Assembly (NCBI RefSeq): GCF_026210795.1
Contig: NC_089433.1
Coordinates: 3,683,001-3,747,000 of the forward strand
Length of the DNA: 64,000 bases
Source of the DNA: Rhizophagus irregularis
Taxonomy: Eukaryota > Glomeromycota > Glomeromycetes > Glomerales > Glomeraceae
Direction: 5' to 3'
Positions 1 to 10,633 of the stretch are shown here, one piece after another (the first letter of the stretch is position 1; each line of letters begins with the position of its first letter). The position numbers and the translations under genes are program-made. The notes beneath the pieces were generated by a model, which was not told the origin of the DNA, ran no database searches, and saw only the letters and a program-made list of their open reading frames with translations.

Positions 1-449
1 AGAAATACCTAGAATATGTGCAACACGATATGACTCTATAACAAAACGTAATCTATCCTAAAAAAACATACAAAAACATATAAAAACAGAAACATAAACA
101 GTCCCTGACTGCACTAATAACTAACTCTATACTAAGATTACAAGTGCTCTCCGGTAACGAAAGTGGTGCCTATCCTTAACAAAACTCCTCCTCCACTTGT
201 TTATGCGATATTCACCCCTCTTCCAACGTCAAACACCCGCAACCCCATCCATCCTACAAAACAAAAACTATTAGTATGTATCCCCAAGAAACTAGACTAG
301 CCGTAACTCCATTTGAACATGAAGCAAAAAAGCAAATCGTCCGTCTTAACGGTGCGGTTGGTTTGGCGGTGCCCTTGTCCAGGTCAAATTCCTCGAAAAT
401 CCATACCGAGATCCATTAGGAGACCTTTTATTTGTTTCTTGAAAATTTT
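1..449. other. Flank left of LINE copy 1, no gene recognised
   Basis: This stretch is visibly richer in G and C than most of the window and has no open frame I can support on either strand. Its composition resembles the untranslated part of a retroelement, but no homology to the LINE copies in this window is visible. It ends at the 15-bp target duplication of LINE copy 1. Confidence 0.4.
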
Positions 450-464
450 TTTTTCATGCAAGAT
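450..464. repeat. Target-site duplication of LINE copy 1, left copy
   Basis: TTTTTCATGCAAGAT is repeated exactly at 13067-13081. The two copies bracket the LINE. The left copy is followed by the (AAAT)n-type tail of the minus-strand element. Confidence 0.9.
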
Positions 465-2805
465 ATATTTATTTATTTATTTTATGTGAAGACGGACAGA
501 CTATTAACAGGACATATACGTAACCGTGCTATCCTACTTCTAGCTATCATCCCCCCGAGGACGGACCCGAACTTCTTTAAATCCAACGAACCAGGATGAT
601 CCCCTCCCCTACCAGAAAGGAACCAATGAACCGAAAGAAAGAAAATGATAAAGGACACTAACAAAATATTAAGAAGTTGTGGCAATCTACACATTATAAA
701 TAGCAAAATTAAAGGGACTATTATTAGTAATTACATTATTAAAAGAAAAAACTTCATCTAAATGTGAAAAGAAAGAACCACTATGTAAAAAATTGGATGA
801 CGAAAATAAAATAAATAAAAAATCTTTATCTAATTTAAAATTACGAAAGTCATTAAAAGGATTAATATATCCACGTTCCATATCTCTATTATTATCGATA
901 ACTACCGGCCTATTAAGGGCAGCTGCGGTTCTTTGATTGCGCAAGAAAATATCCCGATATTTTGTAAAAGACGTTTTTGTGATTCCCCAGGTGTCTCTTA
1001 AAGCTTTCCATTTCTGGTTGCGAGCTTTCCAAATATTAATTTTGATGAGGATACTACATTGGTGCATATAATGCATAATTAATTTAACAATGTGTTTCAT
1101 AGTATTAATATGTGCTCGAAAAATCCCTAATAAATCATTGGAAATATATGATTTAAGAAGTAAATAAGCCACAGGATGAATGGGTTCAGAACGATACGCC
1201 CATCTGAAAGTAGGAGAGTATTTGATTGAATCAGAAATTACTAGAGATAGTCTATCAGTGTGAGATTTCAGCAGGTCGATTAAAATGGCTCCCATTTGGA
1301 TAAAAGAGGATTTGATAAGTTCATAATTATCTGAACATTCCCATAAATGAATATTTGTTTCAACGTGGTTATGACATGATAGGCATTGTGTACGGTCTTT
1401 AATGAGTAGAGGGAAATTCCTATTCAAAATGTCCAAGGTTGGTAACGTGAGCGTTGAACATCTGATTTTCCATTTTAGATCTTTAGTATGTAACAGTGAT
1501 GTAGTATCGTTACGGCCATTATAATTAAACCATTTGCTGGATAATGCCCAATTAATTAGAAGATTTTTGGTGTCGTTCTTAATTGATTCCAAAGAAGCGT
1601 GATTGAGGTGATTATCTAAACGCTGATAATTCAGTATAGTACCGACACATTTACGAACATCCTTATCCAGGGTACTTCATTGTTCCAGTTTAAAGTGATA
1701 GTTTGGTTGGGTAAGTGATCGTGTATGATTGTCGTAGGTATAGGTTGGGTGCGGCCTAATTTGGCTTGAATATCCGCAATGTCATTAAACTGGTTACCCG
1801 AGTGGGCTTTGACCTTCAAAAGTTTCACTTTCAATGATAAGGATTTTATGGTAAAATGGATTGATGACCAAAGTATATTGTTGTTAATTTTGTTGAAGCG
1901 CCTCGGCGATATGGTGTGTAAATTTTTTGATTTATGAAACGAATCAATTGCTGCTTGTGAATCAGTATGAATGACAATTTTACCAAACTCTGGGCACACG
2001 ACTAACGCCGTTAAAATAGCCATAGTTTCCGCCTTGGTTGATGAAGGAAAGAATTGTAAAGATCCATTATAGGTGATGTTACTATTGAATAAATTGGAAG
2101 TAGTCCAACCATAGCCCATAGGAAAACCTGCTTGGGAATTAGTGGAATCATAAGAACCATCAGTAAAAAATTCTAAATCAATGAAGGGCGCGAGCGTAGT
2201 AGCTATATCTTGTAAATCTTCTGATATTTTAAGATCATCAAATAATTTCGTAATTAGATCCATGTTGCGTAAAGTATTTGGAACATTAGAATTATCTTGA
2301 ATAGGGGGATTAATGGGTCGAAAATTCACAGTAGAGTTGTAACCTCTTTGGATTAAATGATCATTAAACGCCATAAGGCGGTAGTTAGGATGACTATATT
2401 TAAGTAATTGGAAGTCTTTAATCGGAACGTTAGGACGAGGAAAGAGGTCTTCTTTTTTCTTTTTGGGTAATGCTTCAAGAAGAATCAAATCTTTATGCTT
2501 AACTTGAATAATGCATTTTGGTCTCATGTCTCCGACATAATAAGAGAAATGTTGAGCACAACCTTGACAACGAATCAAAATATTGGGAGTTGAACGAGGT
2601 GAAGTGTGGAGTGAAGACGCCGATATATCTTTATGAATCCAATGTTCCATATAAGATACTGGACAACAATTAGGAAAGTTGTTGGTACTAAGAAGTTTTC
2701 CATAGACGATATCTGAAAGATGCGGTATCCAAGATGTTACCCATTGTTGAGATCTTTTCGGGTGATGTAAAGTGTTACCATCGATCGGAGGGGTGGGAGG
2801 ACGTG

Positions 2806-2862
2806 GTGCCATATAACAGGGCGGACATGCTAAATATCACATTGCCGATCATTTGCCGATCA
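2806..2862 (+). repeat. Left end of DNA transposon: 9-bp TSD, TIR and subterminal repeats
   Basis: GTGCCATAT (2806-2814) recurs at 6591-6599. The uninterrupted LINE copy 2 has this site once (with one base difference), which proves the insertion. The terminal repeat AACAGGGCGGACAT starts at 2815. Two subterminal units of the TTGCCGATCAT type follow at 2841-2862. Confidence 0.9.
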
Positions 2863-5800
2863 TATATATATTGATTATCCCATTTTTTTGAGGCTTCGGG
2901 CAAAGCCATATTTGCTCAAAAAAATTACACTAATTATTTTATTTGGTAGTTTAGGTTATCAAAAATATACTATAAAAATTTTGTGGCAAAAAAAAATGTA
3001 ATGCCAAAGTTAGCTTTGAGCCAAAATTTTCAATAATTATAGTATTTACCAATCATATGCCGATCATCTGCTAATTTGACTTTGAAGCTTCAGGCGAAGC
3101 CACAGATGTTCGGGCGAAACTTGAAACTTTTATAGTATATTATTTAGGTATTCAAGAATCTGTAGCTAAAATAAACCTGGATAATTTTTGATAACCCAGA
3201 AGTTATTGTTAAATAAATACTTGCAATTATTTAAGGTTAATAAGACTAATTTTTGGTATAGTTTTTATGAACTGTTTTAAGGGTTAATTCATTTATAATA
3301 AATAGAGAATAAAGTAAAATAATTGAATTTTATATATATTGTTCATTTTTTTATAAATAGTTTTTAAAATTTACAGAAAATACTTATAAAAATTGTATCA
3401 ATTTTAATATAAAATATTATTATCTAATTTAAATATAATATAAAACAGCATTATTTTTTTTTAACTTAATAAAAAACAACACTTTTTTTGAATTTAATAT
3501 AAAAGTTTTGAATAAATTATTCAATAAAATGTCAACAGATTCTACTTGCAGTTTTAATTCAACTGATTGCAAAGGAGCAATTAAGCAAATTACTAATAAT
3601 ACAAAAATTCCAATAACAAATAAAGAAATTATTTTAGTTGGCATGAAACTATGTCAAACTCACTATAATAAATTTATTATTAATGAAGCTCATAACCTTA
3701 AACATAATGAAACTTGCTCTCATCCAAAGCATGATGAATATAAAAGTCAATCAAAAAATACAAATAAAAGATCAAAAAACCTTAATCTTGAAAAGGTTCC
3801 AAAGAGATTGATGTTAATTTTAAATTTAGATGAGACTGCTAAAATTTGTAGCTTATGCAGAAAAAGGACAGATAAAGATCCTGATTATAATATATTAGAA
3901 GAATATAATGCACCAATTTCTAAAAAAGAAAATGATAATAATATATTAAATATAGGAAATCATGCTTATTCATTTAGAAAAGATGTTTTATACAGTGGAG
4001 AAGAATTAAAGCAGTTTGAATCAGATTATCAAGAGATTATAACACAATTAACAATTTCAAATGAAATTAGTTTAAGTGATAAAATTAAAAAAATGTCTAA
4101 CATTCTTTATAAAAATCAAAGAGTATTAAAACAAAAAACAATTTATGATCCTGATGAATTTAAAATTATGTTAGAAGAAGCAGATACAGATTTAATTGGA
4201 TTTTTTGATGAATTATATAAGGGAACTAATCCTAATACAAAATCTGTTAAAACAAATAATAATAATAAGAAAAAACTAGTTTCTTTATGTTATTTTTTAG
4301 CTAGTATTAATAACAAATATATAAATGGAATTAAAGCAGATATTGGATCATATTTAGAAACTTCTGGAGCATCAGCTTCTTCTATTGATACACTTGCAAA
4401 TATAGGATTATCAGTATCTCGAAGAACAGTAAATCGACAAAAAACTTATATTTCAGAAGATCATCAGTATACTGTAAATGACTATTGTTTACAAAACATT
4501 GAAAATATGTTTATACTTAATATTGATGATTATCATAATATTCATAGAAGAAATCAACCAACTCTATTAAAAACACATGACATTAATCACTTTGTAACAA
4601 TTTTATTAAATTCAAATTCTAATATTCCTAAAATACCTTATTACTCATTAAACAGAATTCCAATTCATAATCCTAAAGGTGTTGATTTTAAATTAATTAT
4701 AGATTATATTGATGTTAGCTTCATGAGTAAATTAGGAAAAAGTTATTATCAACAAAATGAAATGTGGAAGCAATATTTATCTGATGATTCTTATGAAAAT
4801 AAATTGGAATTTCTTACTGTTCATAATTATGATGGACGTGTTCAAAATCAACAAGAACTAAGATCAATGAAAAATAGTAAGTTGGTGGATTTTATTTTAC
4901 ATCCTTTGCACAATACAAAGGATTATATTGAATCTTCAAATATTTTATTTAAAGTATTTGAAAAAATAGAACAAGAGGATTATTTAAATAATTTTGTAAT
5001 ACCTACAATTTGTGATTGGCCTGGTCAAGTAAATTTAAAAAGAGCTATTACATTAAGACTTAATAAAAAAGAAAATTCTGGAATTTCACCTCAAATATTA
5101 AGTATAATTCCTATGATTGGTCCACTACATATTTCTTTAAATAGCAGAGAAACATTATTTCAACAATATCATTTCTTTTTTGAAATGATATATCATGATC
5201 TCTTTGGAGCTAACAAGATTTTAGCACAAAAACCAAAGCCAAGACTTATTAATCTTATATTAAATTTAACATTTTATGGATGGAAAAATATTCGCAATTT
5301 AATTATTAATCGTTTTGGAAATATAAAAGATGTTGAATATTTAATGATGATAGATTTATTAGACAATTCTTTACCACTTACTTTAGATATATATACTAAA
5401 CTTTTTAGATGTGGATTTTTTGAAGGATATTTAGAAAGTGTTATAAAAATTTGGATTTTATTTCAAAGATTGCATAGACATAATTATAATAAAGCACCAC
5501 TTATATTTTTAAGTGATGTGTTTTATTGGACATTAAATGATCATCCAATACTAGATGTTTTAAAAAATAATTTACCAATTTTTAATGATTATTTTGTTGA
5601 AAATTTTCATAGTTCTCTTAGATATCAAACAGCTGAATCAAATACTGATAAACAAATTATACAAAAAGCAAAAACTATTGATATTGAAAGAAATGATGAT
5701 GGATTTAAAAATACTTTTATTAACACAAGAAATACAAATATTTCAAAGGTTAAATTAATATCTTTAGAAAAGAAAGTTTCATTATTCTTATTATCTCTTT

Positions 5801-6590
5801 TTGATATAATTTATCATAATATTGGAAAATCAAGTAATAATAACAATAATAATATGTTTGAACTTCCAAGTTTTAATAATAGAAATGTAAATGTTAAGCT
5901 TTTTCCTTTAGCTTGGAGTACTTCAAATATACCTGATAATGATAAAATTTGTGATGCAGAAAATTGTCTATCATCAAATTCATCAAATATTATTTTAATA
6001 TGTGGCCATAGCTATCATAAAGAATGCTTAAGTCTACTAGATGAAAAGTGTAAATATTGCTTTAATTATTTATCAGAAAGCATTAAAACAAATATTACTA
6101 GTTTGAATAAAAGATTATTTAAACCATTAAAAGATAATGAAATATCTGAATTTACAGAAGATAAAGGTTTAGATGAAGATTATGATGATGAAAATATTGA
6201 TAGTCTTTTAGAACAAGAAGAATATAATATAAATAATCAATATGAAATTCAATATAATATATGGTTAAACTATAATAATATGTAAATGATAGATAAAAAT
6301 CCTTTATTTTATTTTAATTTTAATAAAAATACTTATTTTCATTAAATTATAAAAAGTTTCCATTAGTAAAATTGCTTAATAATATTCTGATTTAGGTAAA
6401 AATTAATATACTATAATTCTGAAGTAAAATTAAGCTATTCTTAAAATTTTAGTATACATTAATATGTAAATTTTGCAAAAAATAACTGATAACAGTATTT
6501 TTCTTATGTGATATGATTGAATAAATGATCGACAAATGATCGGCAAAATGATCGGCAAAATCGTGATAAAATAGAGATGTCCGCCCTGTT
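2815..6590 (+). mobile_element. DNA transposon, unclassified superfamily, nested in LINE copy 1
   Basis: The element is 3,776 bp with 14-bp identical inverted ends (AACAGGGCGGACAT) and a 9-bp target duplication. Both ends carry arrays of TTTGCCGATCA-like units pointing inwards, the usual layout of transposase binding sites. It encodes a single long plus-strand protein at 3529-6285. A 9-bp duplication is compatible with Mutator-like and some KDZ/Zisupton-like elements, but neither the ends nor the protein let me assign it. Its base composition is more AT-rich than the LINE around it. It inserted after the LINE. Confidence 0.9.
3529..6285 (+). CDS. Transposase-like protein with C-terminal RING-type zinc cluster
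   Basis: This intact 918-aa frame is the only gene of the transposon, so it is the candidate transposase. The first ATG is 3529 (MSTDSTCSF); the frame is open slightly further from a TTG. The N-terminal ~130 residues hold scattered Cys/His pairs (CSFNSTDC, CQTHYNKF, CSHPKH, CSLC), likely a zinc-binding DNA-recognition region. Possible catalytic acidic residues lie in NIDDYHNIH (D333/D334), CDWPGQ (D496, followed by GPLHISLNSRE at ~531) and VENFHSS (E691); this assignment is inference. Residues 808-844 form a RING-type pattern: CDAENC, then CGHSYHKEC, then CKYC. The tail is acidic. I believe similar unnamed proteins are common in Glomeromycotina genomes, but I cannot name the family. A host-derived gene captured by the element is the alternative. 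Confidence 0.75.
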   Translation: MSTDSTCSFNSTDCKGAIKQITNNTKIPITNKEIILVGMKLCQTHYNKFIINEAHNLKHNETCSHPKHDEYKSQSKNTNKRSKNLNLEKVPKRLMLILNLDETAKICSLCRKRTDKDPDYNILEEYNAPISKKENDNNILNIGNHAYSFRKDVLYSGEELKQFESDYQEIITQLTISNEISLSDKIKKMSNILYKNQRVLKQKTIYDPDEFKIMLEEADTDLIGFFDELYKGTNPNTKSVKTNNNNKKKLVSLCYFLASINNKYINGIKADIGSYLETSGASASSIDTLANIGLSVSRRTVNRQKTYISEDHQYTVNDYCLQNIENMFILNIDDYHNIHRRNQPTLLKTHDINHFVTILLNSNSNIPKIPYYSLNRIPIHNPKGVDFKLIIDYIDVSFMSKLGKSYYQQNEMWKQYLSDDSYENKLEFLTVHNYDGRVQNQQELRSMKNSKLVDFILHPLHNTKDYIESSNILFKVFEKIEQEDYLNNFVIPTICDWPGQVNLKRAITLRLNKKENSGISPQILSIIPMIGPLHISLNSRETLFQQYHFFFEMIYHDLFGANKILAQKPKPRLINLILNLTFYGWKNIRNLIINRFGNIKDVEYLMMIDLLDNSLPLTLDIYTKLFRCGFFEGYLESVIKIWILFQRLHRHNYNKAPLIFLSDVFYWTLNDHPILDVLKNNLPIFNDYFVENFHSSLRYQTAESNTDKQIIQKAKTIDIERNDDGFKNTFINTRNTNISKVKLISLEKKVSLFLLSLFDIIYHNIGKSSNNNNNNMFELPSFNNRNVNVKLFPLAWSTSNIPDNDKICDAENCLSSNSSNIILICGHSYHKECLSLLDEKCKYCFNYLSESIKTNITSLNKRLFKPLKDNEISEFTEDKGLDEDYDDENIDSLLEQEEYNINNQYEIQYNIWLNYNNM

Positions 6591-6599
6591 GTGCCATAT
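6524..6599 (-). repeat. Right end of DNA transposon: subterminal repeats, TIR, 9-bp TSD
   Basis: Three units related to AATGATCGGCAAA lie at 6524-6560, pointing opposite to the two units at the left end. The inverted terminal repeat ends at 6590 and the second GTGCCATAT copy is 6591-6599, after which the LINE ORF2 sequence resumes. Confidence 0.88.
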
Positions 6600-9500
6600 G
6601 GTTTTGAATGATCGGTTTATCTAGATCGAAGATTAGTCTTCCTTGGTTATTGATGGTGATATTGTTTTTTAGAAAAGTGTACCAACGGGGTATCTTGCCT
6701 CCTTTGTGCTGGAGATTTTTCTTTATAGTATTATAGTCTTCCAGGAACGCGTTATCTTTCGTTATGATGTGGTCTAAGAACATGATTCCTTTGTTTTTAA
6801 GGCTGTTCAAATGGGCAAAAAGAAATTTTTTGTCTATGACAAAATGTGCTAGTGGATAGAAACCTCCTTTCGTAACAAATTTAAAATTAGTTGATAAAGA
6901 AAGATTATAAAATTTAAAGAAAGTAAGTAAAGATTCTATTCTAGAAAAACAAATTAACGGTTTATCAAATAAATCAAAAAAATTAATAAGAGAATCAGGT
7001 AAAAAAAATTTTTGTTGACATAATAAAAAAAGAAATTTTAAAGTATTAGAAGTATGTGGATTGTTTGCTTGTGCGACCAGTAAAGAAGATTGAACTTTTA
7101 ATTGATGATCAAAAAAATTAATTATATGGGGATAAATGTTACTATGTAAAACCGAATTAAAAGTACTTTTGGGAAGATTAAGGGCTTGTTTAATAACAGA
7201 GCGTAAGGAGATATTAATTTTGTTGCATTGATTGATTGAAAGCATAAAATGCTGTGACAGATATTCTATTCTCGGTATAATCACTTTGTTAATCACGTAA
7301 ATCACGTGATCATGAGTAAGTTTTTTCTTCCTGATAAGCATAGTAACGTAATTGATTGTATTGAAAATTTTCTTTGTACTTGTTTTGTGAAAATCATCCG
7401 GATTGAAATAAACTCCTAAGATTCGTGCAGCTTTATACTTAGCTAATAAGGGCACTTTAATTACAGAACCAAATTCAATATCTATATGAGTTGGTGATGA
7501 AGAAGCTCCGTTTTTTATTATTTTCTTTGCATGTTTGTTAGCCAAGATGACGGTCTTTTCTTTGTTAATGTGAATATTAGCTAATTCATAAAAACTATGT
7601 GCAATTTTCAAATTTTCTATGAGGTTGGGTAGTTGTTCTGCCAACCATGTCGTATCGTCTAAGTATCCTAGCACTTTATGAGATAATATTTCTTTAATTT
7701 CATCATTGTCGTCTGATTGAGACGCATTTTTAGGAAAGAAACATGTGCGTGGTATTGTTGAAGTATATTCTATTCCTGGAAATCTAGAGGAATTAATCGC
7801 CTCAAACATTGGGTCGTAGTAAATAACCCACAATAGCGGACATATCGAGTCACCTTGGTCTATACCATTAATAACGTCATAGGGATCACCAATCCAATCC
7901 TCAAATATTACATAATTCGATCTATTAGTGAAAAGATTTAAGATGAAGGCGATAATATTTGGTGGGAGACAAATTCTCTCTAGCGCCTTGTTTAAAAGAG
8001 GAATATCTACTCTGTCATATGCTTTTGATAAATCTTGAATCATGATGAATAATGGCTTCTTGAGATTGGTTGCTGCCGTTATGGTTGCTTGTATATTGAA
8101 AATAATTTCCATGCATGAAGAACCTTGTATTCCAGCTCTGTTATTGTGCTGTAGGACGTTATTTTGACTGATAAATTTATTGAGGTGTGCATTAATCAGC
8201 TTTGTTAGAATTTTCCGGAACGTGTCTAATAATACTATCGGACGAGTATATCTAATGTCGTTATCCCACCATTGGGGTTTTGGTATTGGATAAAGTAGAG
8301 CTTGTTGCCAACTATCGGGAATAACATTATGTGATAGAGAGAAGTTAAAAAGGTATAAAATTTCTTTAAGGAAATTTGTAGGAAATTTTTTGATTATCTC
8401 GTAATTAACTTTAGATAAACCCGGTGCTTTGTTATTAGGTAAGGTTTTGATAATTTCACATAGTTCATCCATATGAATTTCAATAGATAATGATTCAATT
8501 TCATCAACTGGTATATTTGTACGTGGTTGATAAAAAATTTTCCAATAATCGTCAAAACCAACTGTTGGATCATATTTTGAATTACTTGTAAAAGATGACC
8601 CTATATATTGAAAATGGTTATTAGTTATTTCTGTGATCTTGTTTCGATCATTGGAGAATTTAACTTCGCCGTTATCTGTATATTTGATGCGATCTAATGT
8701 TATTTTTCTTGGGTGACGTTCCAAAATTGAATTTAACATTCTTTTGTTGTTTGTTTTGATGTCATCATCTCTTCTTTCAATAAATTTTTTGATTTGTTCT
8801 GAATCCTATGCTGAACGATCCAAAAGCAATTGTTTATTAATCGCCGTTTCTAATTGATTAATAAAGGATAGAATTCTTTCAAGCTCTACTACCGTGTCCA
8901 AAATTAAAGGAAGAGGTTGAATGGGAACAATGTTATTAAATTGCAATAATTTCGATAACCACTTTCTTTTATATTTCCAATGTTTATCGAAAATTTCAAG
9001 TATTTCTTTGAGATCAATATTATCACGCTCATTTTGATTAAGTGTGTTGTTAACATTTATAAAGTTATTCCTATTTTCAATTATAGATACTTTGTCGCGT
9101 AGATATCTTTTTAGAGATGCAAGTTGATATAGTTGATTGAATTGACGTCTGATGTGTAACGGAAGGTCATTTCTTTTAGGGGCTCCACGTTTGTATTTTT
9201 GAACATTAGCTAAGTTTAAGGCCTCTTCTATATCTTTTAAGATTCTATTCATACGTTCATTGATGAAATTTTGAGATGAACGGAAAGGGATGGAAGTATC
9301 TTTTGAATAATCTTCATAAGTTGGATAAGCGTTTTTATTAATTTCTATCTGAAAAGTATTCCATTGATCCACATCTATGTCCTTTATTTTATATTGTTGT
9401 TCGTGGGATGGTAAGTCACGTGATAAATTATAATATTTTTGGTTTTTGGATAAGTTGGCGTTAGGATGATCAATACTTGTAAGAAGCAATCTATGATCTG

Positions 9501-10633
9501 AAGAATAATAACTAGTATTAGTATTAAAAATATTAAATTCTGTAACTTTGTTACATAAATTTTTGGAACCAAAGATATAATCAATCCTTGAAGGTATTTT
9601 TGATGTATCATTAGAATAATGAGTAGGCGTTATTTTATGACCAAATTTTTCTCCTATATGAACCATGTCAAATTTCTGAAGAATTAATTCCATGGCCCTA
9701 TATATATTGTTAAGGATATAACTTTTTGAGTAATCATCAATTTTGTTTTTGCCACGCGAAGAAGAGGTATTATTATTTAGGTTGTTGATGTTGAGATCTC
9801 CTAATATTAGGGTCACGTGATTTGTTTTGTTTGGCTGTTGATTTAATTTCTCAAAAAGATTATTGATAATATCAATATATATTTCTTTATGTGCATGATC
9901 ACATTCAGGTAAATAAATGGAATGTGTATAAATCTTTGTTTTGTTTTTAAAATTAAAAGTTGTAGAAATGTAACGTCCTTGTGTTTGAATAACGGTACTT
10001 TCCAAATGATTATGTAGTTGTTCACTGATGATTAGTCTAGATCCGCTACCACGTTTTTCTTTGTCGGGATTGTTAATAATAAAAAAAAATTTACTAAAAT
10101 TATTATTAAAAGGGACCTGATATTTTAAATGTGCTTTCGATTTGCTGATGTCAAAATTGTTATCTCGTTCGTTAGTTTCACAAACATGTAAGAAATCAAT
10201 CTTGTTAACAACCATTAATTCAATGATCTTGTCTTTTTTTGATTGGAAACCTCCTTGTATATTGTGTGTAGCGAAAATTATTTGTTTATAATCAGAAATT
10301 ATATCTAAGTAATTATGAAAAGTTGATTGAGAATTTTGATGATCTGTGGAAACAAAGTTACTGTTTACTTCGTTATTCGAAGTTGAAGAAAAAGAAGGAG
10401 AAATAATATTATGTATGTTATTAGATTTTTTTGGTTTTTCTAAAGGGTTTTGTAAATTTTTTTCCGGATTTTTTGGATTTTTTGTTTTTTTGTTAAATTT
10501 AATATTAAAAGAAGAAGAAATATTCGTAACCGTGTTTTGTAACCGTTGTAAAGTTTTCTTTGTGTTGTCCATCATTAGTCCACCCTGATATTTTGAGAGA
10601 TATGTACTTGGTGATAAATAGACTATAGGTCTA

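Larger units (their letters stand above)
687..10575 (-). pseudogene. LINE ORF2, endonuclease-RT-RNase H polyprotein, broken (copy 1)
   Basis: Order of domains: APE endonuclease (ATHNIQGG about 100 residues in, CETNERDN, GDLNINN, SRIDYIF, SSDHRLL), reverse transcriptase (FIMIQDLSKAYDR, GIDQGDSICPLLW and YLDD near 7660), a Cys/His-rich linker, RNase H (TDGSYD near 2160, KAETMA, HTDSQAA, KAHSG) and a C-terminal C-x2-C-x8-H-x3-C knuckle. Lesions seen by comparison with copy 2: a Trp codon changed to TAG at 8803-8805; a 3.8-kb transposon inserted after 6599; and a one-base deletion near 1670 that shifts the frame before the C-terminal part. The frame is open from a TTG at 10659 that overlaps the ORF1 end by 26 nt, but the first ATG is 10575, 58 nt after the ORF1 stop. 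The copy cannot make a full protein. Confidence 0.93.
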
